A stretch of 64,000 nucleotides of DNA, from the NCBI GenBank assembly GCA_963575745.1, contig CAUYUJ010017904.1:546961-610960 (forward strand), given 5' to 3'. The DNA comes from Prorocentrum cordatum. Taxonomy: Eukaryota; Sar; Dinophyceae; Prorocentrales; Prorocentraceae. Below are positions 53,105 through 63,249 of the stretch, one piece after another. The translations under genes were made by a program, and so were the position numbers. Under the pieces are notes generated by a model. That model did no database searches. It was not told where the DNA came from and worked only from the letters and a program-made list of their open reading frames with translations. How positions within the stretch are numbered: position 1 is the first letter of the stretch; each line of letters starts with the position of its first letter.

Positions 53105-53291
53105 GTCTTGGCTCGATCCGAACACCCTCATATTCAGCCCGAAGCTGCGCGTGATGTTCCACGCGCTGTCTTTCGTGCTGTTCACTGTGTTCCTGCAGCT
53201 GCTGCCCTCAGATTTTTTCGTTGTCTGCACGCTACAGCCCAGCGCCACCCACATCCTGCTGTGGACCACGGTGTTGGGGCATGTGTTGCAG
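53105..53291 (+). CDS. TRPM-like channel, exon with membrane helices S1-S2
   Basis: Enters at phase 2 and joins the previous exon as EYCRSWLDPNTLIFSPKLRV. Then follow helix one, FHALSFVLFTVFLQLL, and helix two, HILLWTTVLGHVLQ. The F-x-SPKLRVMFH approach to a membrane helix parallels the APxVKF motif before S1 in TRPM channels. The exon end is set at TTGCAG/GCGGGG, the third AG/GC donor in this gene; a GT donor 9 bp later (GGGTCG/GTAC) is possible. No alternative soluble protein explains the hydrophobic pattern. Confidence 0.6.
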
Positions 53292-53389
53292 GCGGGGTCG
53301 GTACTGGTGCGCCTCCTCCACCCTCATGCTCCTCTTCCCCCACCCGCTTACTCCTACCATCCTCCTGTCCTCCTCATGCCCTCCTCCCC

Positions 53390-53475
53390 CTCCCGTCCTC
53401 GTCCTTCTCCTCCTCCATCTCGCCCTCCTCGTCCTCCTCCTCCTCCTCTCCTCCTCCTCCTCCTCCTCCTCCTCC
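53390..53475 (+). repeat. (CTC)n microsatellite
   Basis: CTCCTC-rich tract downstream of the channel exon. It could act as a polypyrimidine tract for an acceptor at CACAG (53522), but no convincing exon follows. Confidence 0.85.
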
Positions 53476-53479
53476 CGTT

Positions 53480-53918
53480 TACCCTGATCCTCCCATCTTT
53501 CTCCTGCCGCCCGCTGAGCACAGGTGCGGAGCAAGCGCCTAGATCCGCATGCTGCCTGCCGCCCTGACTGTTTCCTCTCTGCTTCTCCGTCCCTGAACCT
53601 CCCTCCTGGGCCTTGGAAACGCCCAAGGTGCTTCTTTACAGTTTCCAGCTCTCACGTCTTATGAGTCAACAGCGGGGACCTTGACACGGTAAGAAAACGG
53701 CACTTGGAGATTCTACAAAAGCGGTTCCGCACGATCATGTGGATGTTTATTGAACGAACCGGCGCAAATTGGAAACGATAAGGAAACGCCAACACGAAAG
53801 TTCTAATAGCACGTGTTGGCGAACATTGGGCATTGGGCACACACCAGAGTGCCGATGAGACGGCGCAACGGGCATCATCAGCAGCAGGTAGTGCCAGCAG
53901 GCAGGATCAGCAGGCAGC
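53480..53918. other. intron-like sequence, no gene seen
   Basis: AT-moderate, with GAAAACGG/GGAAACG words at 53690-53790. GGCAG/GCAGCA repeats lie just before the family E element. Confidence 0.35.
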
Positions 53919-54064
53919 ACAGTCAACCCGCATTGTAAGGATGAGCGATTTTGCCAGGCGACCTCGTTCGAAAATCGCTGGCCAATCTCGTTCGAAAATC
54001 GCTTACGTGGCCTTCCAAGGCTCTTGCATCCTTACCGTGCATGCTTCTTTTACGGATTGATTGT
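53919..54064 (+). mobile_element. family E short inverted-repeat element, copy 3
   Basis: ACAGTCAACCCGCATTGTAA at the left; right end in reverse complement ACAATCAATCCGTAAAAGAA. The interior repeats TCGTTCGAAAATCGC twice. The words AGGCAGCAC on both sides may be remains of a target duplication. Confidence 0.8.
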
Positions 54065-54548
54065 AGCAGCGCCAGGCAGCACAGGAGGAAGGTGGCGGCT
54101 GCAGCGGGCAGGAGGTGCCACGGAGAAGCCTTTTGGAGAGAGCGCTCGAGCTGTGATTGCGCGTCAGCTGCCAGTCGCTGTCCCACCCACCAGAGCTGGT
54201 GGCTGGAAACGCAAGGAAAACGAACACCGGAAACGTTCTGAAAACGCTTTGAAACGGGCAACATCGACCCTCGGCCCAGGGGAGGCGGAGCCATGGAAGG
54301 ATACCACCGCCGCCGCTGAAGCCGCCGTACCGACGCCGCCGCCGTGATGTCACCGTCGATGCCTCACACTCTGACGCGCACTCCGGGTGGTCGGACAGCG
54401 GTTGAGGGGCAACGCTCGATAAGGACTCACCGTTCTCTCCAGACAAAGGCTTGTCCGGTGCACGTGCTGCCCGCTGCTGCCGCCAACTTCCTGCTTAGTC
54501 GTGTCTGCCGTTCCCTGCTGCGTGCTGCTATTCGCTGTTTGTTGTTTC

Positions 54549-54550
54549 TG

Positions 54551-54588
<38 letters not shown>
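54549..54588 (+). repeat. (CTG)n microsatellite
   Basis: About 12 CTG units. Confidence 0.95.
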
Positions 54589-54802
54589 TGGCGGTGGCTC
54601 ATTCGCGCGCGGTGATCTCCGATGCATGCCCAGACAAAACAAATACTGGACACAAGGGAGCACGTGGCGAGGCAGACCTGGAAACCGATGGAACAACGAC
54701 GCTGATGCGTAAGTTTTTTTGTAAAAACAATTACAGAAAAAAAAAGAATAAATACACGTCATTTCGGATTGGCGTCGGAACGATTAAGGTGTGGCGTCGG
54801 AG

Positions 54803-54804
<2 letters not shown>

Positions 54805-54870
<66 letters not shown>

Positions 54871-54926
54871 GTATGTATACATATACATTTACATATACAT
54901 ACACACATATATATATATATATATGA
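54805..54926. repeat. (TA)n microsatellite
   Basis: About 58 bp of pure AT, then TATGTATACATATACA variants and a second AT run. Confidence 0.95.
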
Positions 54927-55183
54927 ACCCCATGGAGACTTAGAAACGACCAAAACGGCAGCCCGAAACTATTGAACAACGAGTTTTGTCCCATCCACCC
55001 CCCCTCCCGCGGAGGAAGACCCACCGCGCTCGCGCAGGCAGGATGGCAGGATGCCGCCCCAGGCTGCGCCTCCGGTTGCGACGGCGACTCCTCGCGAGGT
55101 CGGTCCCCAGAAGGGGGCGCGCGGCGAGGGCCGAGGGCCCCGGCCGGCGCGAGCTCGCCGAGCGGGGTGCGCGCACCGACGTG

Positions 55184-55379
55184 CGGGGGCGGACAAGAGG
55201 GGGGTGACGACCAGGGGGGGGTGGATATCATGGCGAGGGCCATGATCTTTTCCCAGATTTCAGGGCGCCCCTTCTTGTTTCACCACGTCCCCCGCCCCCC
55301 CCCCCTGGGCCGCGCACGTGCCGCCGGTCATGATTTGCACCCCCCCCCCTCTTAGACACCCCCCTCTAGGCCGCTCCCG
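55184..55379 (+). mobile_element. family D inverted-repeat element, copy 2
   Basis: CGGGGGCGGACAAGAGGGGG at the left, GGCCGCTCCCG at the right; the interior shares GGGCCATGAT, TTCTTGTTTCA and GTGCCGCCGG with 35386-35580. Confidence 0.85.
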
Positions 55380-57458
55380 ACAACGAGCGGCGCTGCCAAA
55401 AAGGCGCTTCTGTCATCCGCAACCTCACGCTGGCAGCCCCGAAGGCCGGCGCGGCCCCCCGTTCGTTTTGTTTTTTCGGTGGCGGGTGGGCACACTTCAT
55501 CGCCTGGAGCTGACAGCGTATAGTCTATGGCCCAAGGTGCCCCCCAGGATTTCCAAGGAGGCCTTCACGGCCTCCAGAAGATGCGAGCAATCATCGGCGG
55601 CGAGCGAGGGGGGAAGCGAGAAGGCGCGGGCCTGTTCAGAAGGCGTGGACGTCCGCCAGCCTTCTGATTGGTTTTCGAAGCCTTACCCGAAGACACAAAA
55701 ACTTGGTTTCGGAAGGCGCGAGGGCTTCTGAAAAGCCCCGCCGCCATCTGACAATGCTTTCTCCTTTTTCATTTCCCCCCTGCACTCGCTGCCAAATGAG
55801 TGGAGATTCGTTGTTCGACAGGCTCCGAACCTCTCCAAAATTGTTTGCAGAGCGCCAGTCAGGAGTCAGGACGCTCTGCCTGGCCATGCTGGGCCTCGGG
55901 CTCTGCCACCGCCGCCGGAGCCACGGAGATGGTCTCTTGCATCCACCGTGCTCAGGGGGCCGCCGCGGCGTCCAGAACGCCGCCTCACGATTAAAGTCCC
56001 AGAGGCTTCAAGATTGGGCGGAATCTTGGGGGGCACCTTGGGCCAGGACCCCATCCAGGCAACGCCCGACGCGCGGGCCCCGCTGGGCGTTGCCCACGAC
56101 TTCAGGGAGCGAGCGATTTGCAGTTGCCCGCGCCCTCCGCACAGGCGCCGTCCACACATTGCCCATAGGATCTGAGAGCGAGCTCCAGAGAAGCCGCGCA
56201 GACGCTTGCGGCGCGCCGCGCAGTCCAAAACCCCGGCGGCCGCGGCGCGGCCGCGGCGCGCCGCTCGCGCGGAGCGCCGCCGTGCACGCGCGGCCTGTGC
56301 GCCGTTGGCCTCGGCCCGTCGCCGGGGCCGCGCGGCCCGCCTGCCCGCCGCGACAGGTCGGCGGCGCTGTCGTTGCCGACGCGGTTTGGCAGTGGCGGCC
56401 CGCTCGGTCGAACAACCCGGGCTGCGGCGACGCGAATTGCCCCGCGCGAAATGGGGAAGGACAACAAAAACAAGAAGCGGCCGCAGAGAATGGATGGGGG
56501 GGGGCGGGCGCTCTCCCGCGGCGGCGCCGCGAGGGGCGCGCGGGGCAGCCTTGGGCCGCGGCGCGGGGCGACGTCGCGGTCGCGCCCAGGGGCGGGGCCA
56601 GCAGCCGCGGCGCGGGCAGGGCCCGCTTAGCTGGGATTGGGATGGGTCCCCCGTGGGCCAGGTCGGTTCGCTGGGACGCGTGCCTCCTTGTCGCTTCCCA
56701 TCTGCCTGGCTCTGGCGGCCCTGTTGTGGCTGCCGCGCTGCGCGCCGGTCGACATCCAAGGCGCGGATGCGGCATGCGGCGCAAATGTCGTAGTTGGCGT
56801 CGGCCAAGTCGGCCAGGAAGGCACACTTGAATCCGTCGTGGCCGAGGGGGTCGCAGGCCCCTAAGCCGCGGAGTTCCCGCCTCGCGCGTCGCAGGCTCTG
56901 TTCCAACGTCCTACGAAGAGCGCGCCGCAGGCTGCTGCCGGGCTGTCAATGATCTCGGACCAGGTCTCGAATCACCCCTCCGCGTTTGTCCATTCCAGCG
57001 CCCGCCTGACGTTGCGTCCAGGCGTCTTGCGCAGTCGATATCCAGGGCCATCCCGCGCCCTCCGCGCAGGGGCCTCTCCGGCTGCTCCCCGCGCGCCCCA
57101 GCTCCGCGACCGCCCGCGCTGGCTGCCCCTCCCCCGCGAGAGTTTCACAGCGGCCGACGGCTAGCCCAGTCGGGCTCAGACCGAGTCGAGAGTCGAGGCG
57201 TCCGCGTTGCCGCCGCGACGCGCGTTGTCAATTATCCGGGAACGGGCGGGCGACGACAGCAGCCGAGCGTAGCGGTTTGGCCAGGGCCGCTTCGGCTTCG
57301 CCCAGGGGTCCCCGCTCTCGCGCTCCTGGAAGGCCATGCCAGGGCGGTGCTGCTGGGCGCATCCAAGATAGACTCCTGAACGTCCTGGGTATGCCCTAGG
57401 CGGGGGGCATCCACGGCGCCTCGCCAGCACGCGGCGGCATGGAGGTTTAGTTCACGTC
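55380..57458. other. GC-rich unassigned region
   Basis: Multiple frames are open on both strands through 55860-56900 because stop codons are rare at this GC content. Arg/Ala/Pro-rich translations give no recognisable motif. No repeat family of the window is present. Confidence 0.3.
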
Positions 57459-57938
57459 GTGCTGGAGGAACTGAAGAAGAACTTGGCCAGTTCCTTTGCC
57501 GCCGCTACCTACCGCGGTGGATCTGGATGCAGGTCCACAGCTTCAGGGGTCCACGATGTACTGGAAGGTTGCCGAGCTGCTGCTACAGGGCGCAGAGGGC
57601 ACTGGCGACGACTGCGCGGTAGACGCTGCGCGAGGGCGTCACCGTCGAGTGCGCCAGCGATGTTGACGCCGGTCGCACGGGACGCCGGTCGCACGGGCGC
57701 GTCGGTCGAGCAGCGGCAGCTGCGCATCTACCTCACACTCTCGGGCGCCACGCGCATGAGTAACATGATGATCCTGCGGCCTCCCGCGCGAGACTTCCTG
57801 GGCTGCGGGCCGCTGGCGCCCGCGCGCGAGGCGCCCGAGGAGTTCGACAAGAGAGCGTTGAACTCCAGGGACGAGGCGGAGCAGCTAGCGGCAGAGCTGG
57901 GGCTCAAGCTGCCCCCCCCTGAGCGCGGCAACCATTAG
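57459..57938 (+). CDS. candidate coding region, possibly frame-disrupted
   Basis: The frame begins at a GTG and ends at a TAG. Its last third reads RQLRIYLTLSGATRMSNMMI, then EEFDKRALNSRDEAEQLAAE and GLKLPPPE, which is balanced and protein-like. The first part reads VLEELKKNLASSFAAATYRG. In between, coding-like text sits in the other two frames (MYWKVAELLLQGAEGTGDD; LREGVTVECASDVDAG). This suggests a gene with small introns or with frameshifts. I do not recognise the family. Confidence 0.28.
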   Translation: MLEELKKNLASSFAAATYRGGSGCRSTASGVHDVLEGCRAAATGRRGHWRRLRGRRCARASPSSAPAMLTPVARDAGRTGASVEQRQLRIYLTLSGATRMSNMMILRPPARDFLGCGPLAPAREAPEEFDKRALNSRDEAEQLAAELGLKLPPPERGNH

Positions 57939-58186
57939 TTCGAGACCTGCGGCGTTGTCACAGCGGCTGGCGCCGGCGCCCCAGCGGCTCGCGGGTCTGG
58001 CCCAACGGCCTCGCCCGCAGGGCTGCCCCGACGGCTTCGCGATTCGGCCATCGGATAACGTGCCCATGCAGCCCGCAGCCACATCGTCGTCGAAGAAAAT
58101 CGCCCTGCCTTGACAAGGAGCCACAGGAGGTGCTTGGGCGGAGCAGACGTAAGGAGGATAAGGGAGGGAGAATGAGTAGAAAGGCG

Positions 58187-58275
58187 TGGAGGAGGAGGAG
58201 GAGGAGCAGGAGGAGGACGAGGGGGAGGAGGAGGAGGAGGAGGAGGAGGAGGAGGAGGAGGAGGAGGAGGAGGGC
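58187..58275 (+). repeat. (GGA)n microsatellite
   Basis: GGAGGAGG with GCAGG and GACGAGG interruptions. Confidence 0.95.
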
Positions 58276-59222
58276 GCAGATGACGGAGGGCGCAGATGAC
58301 GAGGAAAAGGAGGCGCAGCAGAGAGCGCGAGGATAACATCCGCCGTGGCGAACAGGAAACCACGACGGGCAAGTTACATAGATTGTCGCGCGGGGGGGCT
58401 TACCGCCGGGCTAATTTTATCCTTTGGCGAGTCGCGGCTGTCACCGCCGTCCCCCCGCCCCACCCCTGTTAACGGTGACGAGCGTACGTGCGGGGAGGGC
58501 CTGGGACTTTCCAACCCCACCCCGTTTGTATCCGCTGCTTGCTGCCCCCGTGCGGGTGGCGCGGGCGTCGCCTCGCGCACCCGGGGGCTGGTGCTCGGGG
58601 TCGCGCTTGTGGGAGGAGGTCAGAGCCAGAACGCGCGGCGCCAGGCGCTGCCAATGTTTTGGGGGGCGTCCAATGGCTGGACATCGCCGCGCAGTATTGG
58701 CGATGACGCCGCACGCTGGCCACGCACACGTTGCACTGGAACTTGTTTTTGGTGAAGCATGGGCGATAACTGCCGTGATCGGTCCTTCCCCCCTCTCGGA
58801 CCACTCCACATCATATGTCACGTTTGCAAAGATGGCCTACGGATTTTCCGAACAGTTTTTCATAATGTTGGCGGCCTTTTTTCGTGATTGATCGTAATGT
58901 CCGAATTCCCACCCATCCCTCATCACCCCCGCTACCGCGAATAATAAGAAACTGGCTCTTGATCGGTACAATACGAAAATAATCCCATGGAAGAGCACAC
59001 AAGAAGCGGCTTGTCAACTACCTCGATGAAGCGGCATGTGAAAATTGGGGGGAACACCGCGGCCAGTGCCGCTTTCCTTACTTGGCGGCGGCGGGCTCAG
59101 AACGCGGCCGCGGCCGTCGCGCTTTCCGCCCAGGCGCCTCACAGATGACGTCTCGCCCCCCAGCCCCCGAGTTGCCCACCGTTCTGGGTCCAGCCGAACA
59201 CCCCCAATCGGAGATCAGAGTT
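58276..59222. other. unassigned sequence
   Basis: 58780-59040 is AT-richer. No gene or RNA recognised. Confidence 0.3.
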
Positions 59223-59375
59223 TGAAGGGGCCCTGGGACACACAAATAAATACACACAAATAAAAAGATTCCCCATATTTTCTGGGTTCTTGCCTTCCCC
59301 CTCACTCCCCATATTTTCCAACATTTTCTTGGGGATCGACGATTGATTGTGTCTGTGTGTTTTTGTCCCTCCTGA
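59223..59375 (-). mobile_element. family A element, copy 5 (inverted)
   Basis: Read on the minus strand it runs TCAGGAGGGACAAAAACAC to TTTGTGTGTCCCAGGGCCCC, the only minus-strand copy in the window. Confidence 0.9.
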
Positions 59376-59597
59376 GAGTTGCCATGCCAGGCGTCAGCGC
59401 AGGCCTCCGGGCCCCGATCGGCTCCTCGCCAGTGGTGCGCGCAGCCGGTGCGGGCACGCGGCGGACTGCTCGGCGGCGTGCGAGGCGGGCGGCGCCCGGG
59501 CTTGTCCCGGGCCCGCTGCGTCGCGCGCAGGGATCGTCCCCGGGCTCGAGGTCTGTTGTGCAACGTTGGGACAAAAAGAGAACATCAGAGAAAAACG

Positions 59598-59759
59598 CAG
59601 GAGGGAAAGAAACACACAGACACAATTAACTGTCGACTCCCAGGCAAATATGGGAAAATATGGGAAGTGGGGGGGAAGACAAAAACCAAGAAAATATAGA
59701 AAAAGATGGGGAATAATTTTCTTTGTGTGTATTTATTTGTGTGTCCTTGGGCCCCTTGA
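59598..59759 (+). mobile_element. family A element, copy 6
   Basis: CAGGAGGGAAAGAAACACAC to GTGTGTCCTTGGGCCCCTTG. It lies 220 bp from copy 5 in the opposite orientation, so the two could pair. Confidence 0.9.
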
Positions 59760-59761
59760 AA

Positions 59762-59916
59762 AACCCCAATCTGCAAATGGTTCTGGGTGAGGAGATCGAC
59801 TGGGCGCCCGGGAGCCCGGGAACCCAGAGCCCACCGACACAGGCCCGGTTCCAATAACCGGGAACCCGGATACGGGAACCCGGGAACTCTGCTTGCTACC
59901 AAAGTCGGCGAACATT
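59762..59916 (-). repeat. family H dispersed repeat, copy 2 (inverted)
   Basis: On the minus strand: TTCCCGGGTTCCCG, GTGTCGGTGGG and GTCGATCTCCTCA, as in 14328-14495. It abuts family A copy 6. Confidence 0.75.
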
Positions 59917-60237
59917 TTTTCTCAATGTCCGCTAGGACCCCTTCAGTGCAAGCACCGATTGGGGAACATCAGCAGTCCGATGACGGGGCTTGTAGGGCCT
60001 CAGTGCTCATGGCGCCCGCAAGCACGACGATGGGGCAATGAGTTCCTGCTGTTTGTGTTCTGTCAACGTCGCGTCTTTTCTTCGAGACCGTCGGGCGTCG
60101 CGTGGGATGCTACCGCCTCCTACACCTCGTCGCCGTTTCTCCCCTTGCTTCTCCTGGGCCTCCTCGTCGTCCTCCTCCGCCGGTGGCTTTCCCGTGCTTG
60201 CGCAGCTTTGCCTCTGCGTGCGGTGCTGGTGCCGCAG

Positions 60238-60325
60238 GTGGCGGCGGGCCAGGCCCGCAGGTTCGAGCTGTTCCTGGTGCTGCTGTACCTCGTCCGCGGA
60301 GCCTTGCGGCACACCGCCCGCGCAG
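60238..60325 (+). CDS. candidate channel exon, membrane helix S3-like
   Basis: Between GCCGCAG and GCGCAG/GAGG it reads VAAGQARRFELFLVLLYLVR then GALRHTARA. It starts in phase 0, the phase in which the S1-S2 exon at 53291 ends. R-FELFLVLLYLVRGALR resembles the WN-x-xD-x3-I-x2-F-x3-G-x2-CR pattern of TRPM helix S3. The implied intron would be 6.9 kb, which is long but tolerable. The exon end is phase 1 with a GA donor, and I did not find a convincing next exon in phase. It could instead belong to another membrane protein. Confidence 0.35.
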
Positions 60326-60382
60326 GAGGAGGAGGAGGAGGAGGAGGAGGAGGAGGAGGAGGAGGAGGAGGGAGGAGGAGGA
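60326..60382 (+). repeat. (GGA)n microsatellite
   Basis: GGAGGAGG run immediately after the candidate exon. Confidence 0.95.
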
Positions 60383-60643
60383 GGCCTGAGTTTCCCCCGT
60401 CCACAACGGGACCACCCCACTGCCCCCCTTGTCCACAGGCGGGACCCCCAGGCGGCAGGCCACGACCATCCAAGGCGCTGGGGAGTGGCGAGCGTGCGTG
60501 CTGGGCTCCGTCGCAGGAGGGAAACACGCTTTTTGTTTCGTCGGCGGCGAGGCAGAGCCAGCCCGCTCCAGCGTGTGGCCAATCTGGGCAGCCGAAGAGC
60601 GAATTATCTCGCGTGCAAGGGGGAATTAGACGAGGGCGGCCGC

Positions 60644-60804
60644 GCAGGGAGATACAGCACACATATACAAATCATAGCCGATTCCCAGGAAAGTGTGGGA
60701 GAGCATGGAGAGTGGGCGGGAAGGCGCAGATCCAGAACATATGGGACAATCTTGGGAATCTTGGTGCTCGTGTCTGTTTATTTGTGTGTTTGGGGGCTTT
60801 TTCA
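60644..60804 (+). mobile_element. family A element, copy 7 (diverged)
   Basis: GCAGGGAGATACAGCACACA to TTTATTTGTGTGTTTGGGGG; the middle GGAAAGTGTGGGAGAGCATG keeps the spacing of the other copies. Confidence 0.7.
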
Positions 60805-61106
60805 AGTCGTCCTCTCTGCTCTTGCACTTCGTGGGCGGTTGGGTCCGCCAACTACGTATGTGCTTGCCTTGGCGTTTTCCGGGTGTTTCTCTGCCTCGTA
60901 TCTCGGTCGTTTCGTCGTCATTGTCGCCTCCTTCCTGTCGTTTTTCTTCCTCTTCCCTCTGCTGAGTTCTAGTTTTGCGGCGGTTCCTCAAATACAGCCG
61001 CACGTCGCCAGGATGCATCGGCCTTCCCTTGTTTCTTCTATCCCTGCCACTGCCGCCTCCGCTTCCTCATCGTACCAGTACTCTTTGGTGTTGGGTGCTC
61101 ATTCAG

Positions 61107-61320
61107 GTCACCGCCCTCACTGGGTCCGTGCTCGTATTTGGCATGTTTCTTTCTGCAGTTGAGAATTGTAGAGTGTTGGTTGAGTTCGAAACGGTGCCGT
61201 GACAACCTCTTGCATCCACATTGCCCTTTTCTCGTCTCTGTTCCCAGACCTCCTTGTCCGCGCTGCCATCGTTGTGCTCGCGATTGTTAGTTGCGCGGGT
61301 GCCATAAACTGGCCCGTCTA
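61107..61320 (+). other. two hydrophobic coding-like segments (possible S4 and S5 exons)
   Basis: After CATTCAG, 61109-61200 reads VTALTGSVLVFGMFLSAVEN then CRVLVEF. After CTGTTCCCAG, about 61250-61320 reads LLVRAAIVVLAIVSCAGAIN. The order and hydrophobicity fit S4 and S5 of a channel, but the splice phases do not join cleanly to each other or to the exon at 60238, so they are not called as coding. Confidence 0.25.
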
Positions 61321-61485
61321 CGCGCGCGCGGGGTTTCTCTTCTCTCGTTTCCCCGCCTCCCTGTCTATGTTGGCCTGCGTTCGCCTGGAAACAGCAGGAG
61401 TTTTTCCAGCCACGCTTGCAGCACAGCCCCCTTGCAGAGTTGTCGTGCGTAGCTGTTTGAGCGACGCAAACTGAGGGGGGTGGTT

Positions 61486-61620
61486 GCGCCGACGTGCGAG
61501 GCTACGCCTCCCGCGTAAGATGGCGCGCCAGCGCCACTCGCTTCCAATGTAGCGTGCCGACCTTTCGGCCCCACGTAAGCCGCGGCGCAAGATCGCTGTG
61601 CCATCCTGCGCAAAACCCCG
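61486..61620 (+). repeat. CGCGTAAG dispersed repeat, copy 3
   Basis: CCCGCGTAAGATGGCGCGCC, CTTCCAATGTAGCGTGCCG, CACGTAAGCCGCGGCG and TGCGCAAAACC, in the order of the copy at 33697. Confidence 0.7.
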
Positions 61621-61892
61621 CCTCTTCGGCTTCAAGTCATGGGAGCCTTGGGTACCCTCTTAATTCCGTCTTCCGAGTGCGCTGGCGTCGATTCGCGTTT
61701 GGTCATCGATGCTTTCGTGCCGATGACCGTCCATTGCCGTCGATGCAGCGGCGACCAGGGTCGATCAGCGTCGATTCGCAAGAGCCGGCAAGATGGTCTG
61801 GGAGGTTCCTGTTGTTGCTCATGTGCACCGCACGGTCCGGCGCGCCCACTCTCCGCGGGCCGATCGCCGGGCCCGAGGCGGGCCCCACGCGG

Positions 61893-61931
61893 CGGCGGAG
61901 GAGGAGGAGGAGGAGGAGGAGGAGGAGGAGG
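61893..61931 (+). repeat. (GGA)n microsatellite
   Basis: GGAGGAGG run of about 39 bp. Confidence 0.95.
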
Positions 61932-62032
61932 GTCTCGAATCTCGCCGTCCCTCTTCAGCGTGGCGCGCACGGTGCCCGAGGCTCGCTCCCCTCTTGCTGT
62001 CGGCGGCCGCTGCCGCCGTCCCTGACGCTACG

Positions 62033-62310
62033 AGCGGGTGCGCTCGGCAGCCTGCGCAAGAAAGCAGCAGGATCGGCAGCTGCAGGAGGACGGGGACCAG
62101 GCGGAGGAGCAGGCCCGGATTCGGGCGGCCTCGAGCCGCGGTTCGGCTTCTCGGGCATGGGAGGCACGACGAGCTCCCGGGGGGCCCCCTGTGGTAGTCC
62201 CGCGCCCGCGCTCCTCGGCCTGCGGCAGGACAGTCCGCACGCGCCTTCGCGCGCCCAACATGGCATCGAAGATCCAGGGCATGGTCAAGGCCATACGCTT
62301 TCGGTCGTAA
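62033..62310 (+). CDS. candidate exon, helical, function unknown
   Basis: Reads RKQQDRQLQEDGDQAEEQAR then IRAAS near the start, a likely coiled coil, and APNMASKIQGMVKAIRF near the stop. A pyrimidine-rich tract ending CTACGAG precedes it. The middle is Arg/Pro/Gly-rich and less convincing, so two exons with a short intron are possible. Not recognised. Confidence 0.22.
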
Positions 62311-62895
62311 AAAGTAGGTATGTTTGGATTCCCAGATTCCAGTCTACTTCCAGCGCCTCCCTACTTCAATGATCGAGTGTCTTTACCTTTGCCGTCCTCC
62401 TTAGGGGGCGGGCGGACACCCGATCTACTCTCAATGCCCTCCTAATTCATGCTTCTACCTGCTTCTTCTGGCCGATGGGCACACTATCGGAGCTCCGCGC
62501 GGCTCCCTTCGATGGGAGGGAGGAGAAGCGACACCAACACCACCAGGGGGCCCACCTCCAGCGAGGAGGTCCACGAGGCCTCCCCGAGCTGGAGGCTGGG
62601 GATGTCTCGAGCGAGAGGGGGGGACCGAGACCCCAATGCTCCTCGCATCTCCTCGCCCTGGTGGTGTTGGTGTCGCCTTTTCTTGTTCCTCTTCGATCGG
62701 CGATGGGCGCCCGAGCCAGACGCAGCACCACCCGGCCCGTGCGCGAGCCTCTCCGCCTCGCGCTCCGCGCCCGCGCGCTCCGCTCCCGCGCGCGCGCGCG
62801 ATCGGAGTGTCGCCGAGACAGCGAGGCGCTGCTCGAGCCTGGAAGGGTATCGCTGCTCCTATTGGGCCCTCTCGTGGCTGCTGCTCCAGCGCCCC

Positions 62896-63024
62896 TCGGC
62901 ATCGCTCGGACGTTTGCATTTTTCCTTCGGCGAGGACAATCTATGAACATCCTTGATCACTGGGCGGAAAAACCACGCACGAAATTGAAAAAAACACTGG
63001 GAATGGACGTCCGAACGATGGCCA
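62896..63024 (+). mobile_element. family B short inverted-repeat element, copy 5
   Basis: Left TCGGCATCGCTCGGACGTT; right in reverse complement TGGCCATCGTTCGGACGTC. The interior has AACATCCTTGATCA and an A run. Confidence 0.85.
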
Positions 63025-63118
63025 GGGACGGCTTGGAGGCCACCAAGGGGGGCTCGCCCCCGACTTGGGGCGTCCCTTAAGCGGCAGCCGTCCGGCTGCA
63101 CTTCACGGCGGCCGCCGG

Positions 63119-63245
63119 ACCCTCTGGCGGGGCGCGCGGGTGCTGCTGCTCCACTGCGCGGCGCCGCGGGTGGTGCCGCTGCTGGGGCTGCACGGCGACC
63201 CGCTCATGAGCCGGGATGCGGTGGAGATGGTGTGGGGCTTTGCAG
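63119..63245 (+). CDS. candidate exon, function unknown
   Basis: Reads WRGARVLLLHCAAPRVVPLL, then GLHGDPLMSRDAVEMVWGFA, and ends at TTTGCAG/GTGG, a regular GT donor. It lies 95 bp after a family B element. No family recognised. It is on the same strand as the channel exons but does not resemble a channel pore. Confidence 0.22.
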
Positions 63246-63249
63246 GTGG

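Noticed and set aside
55800-56906. Open frames of 270-375 codons on both strands
   Set aside because: GC-rich DNA with few stops; translations are Arg/Ala/Pro-rich on both strands, with no motif and no splice-site support.
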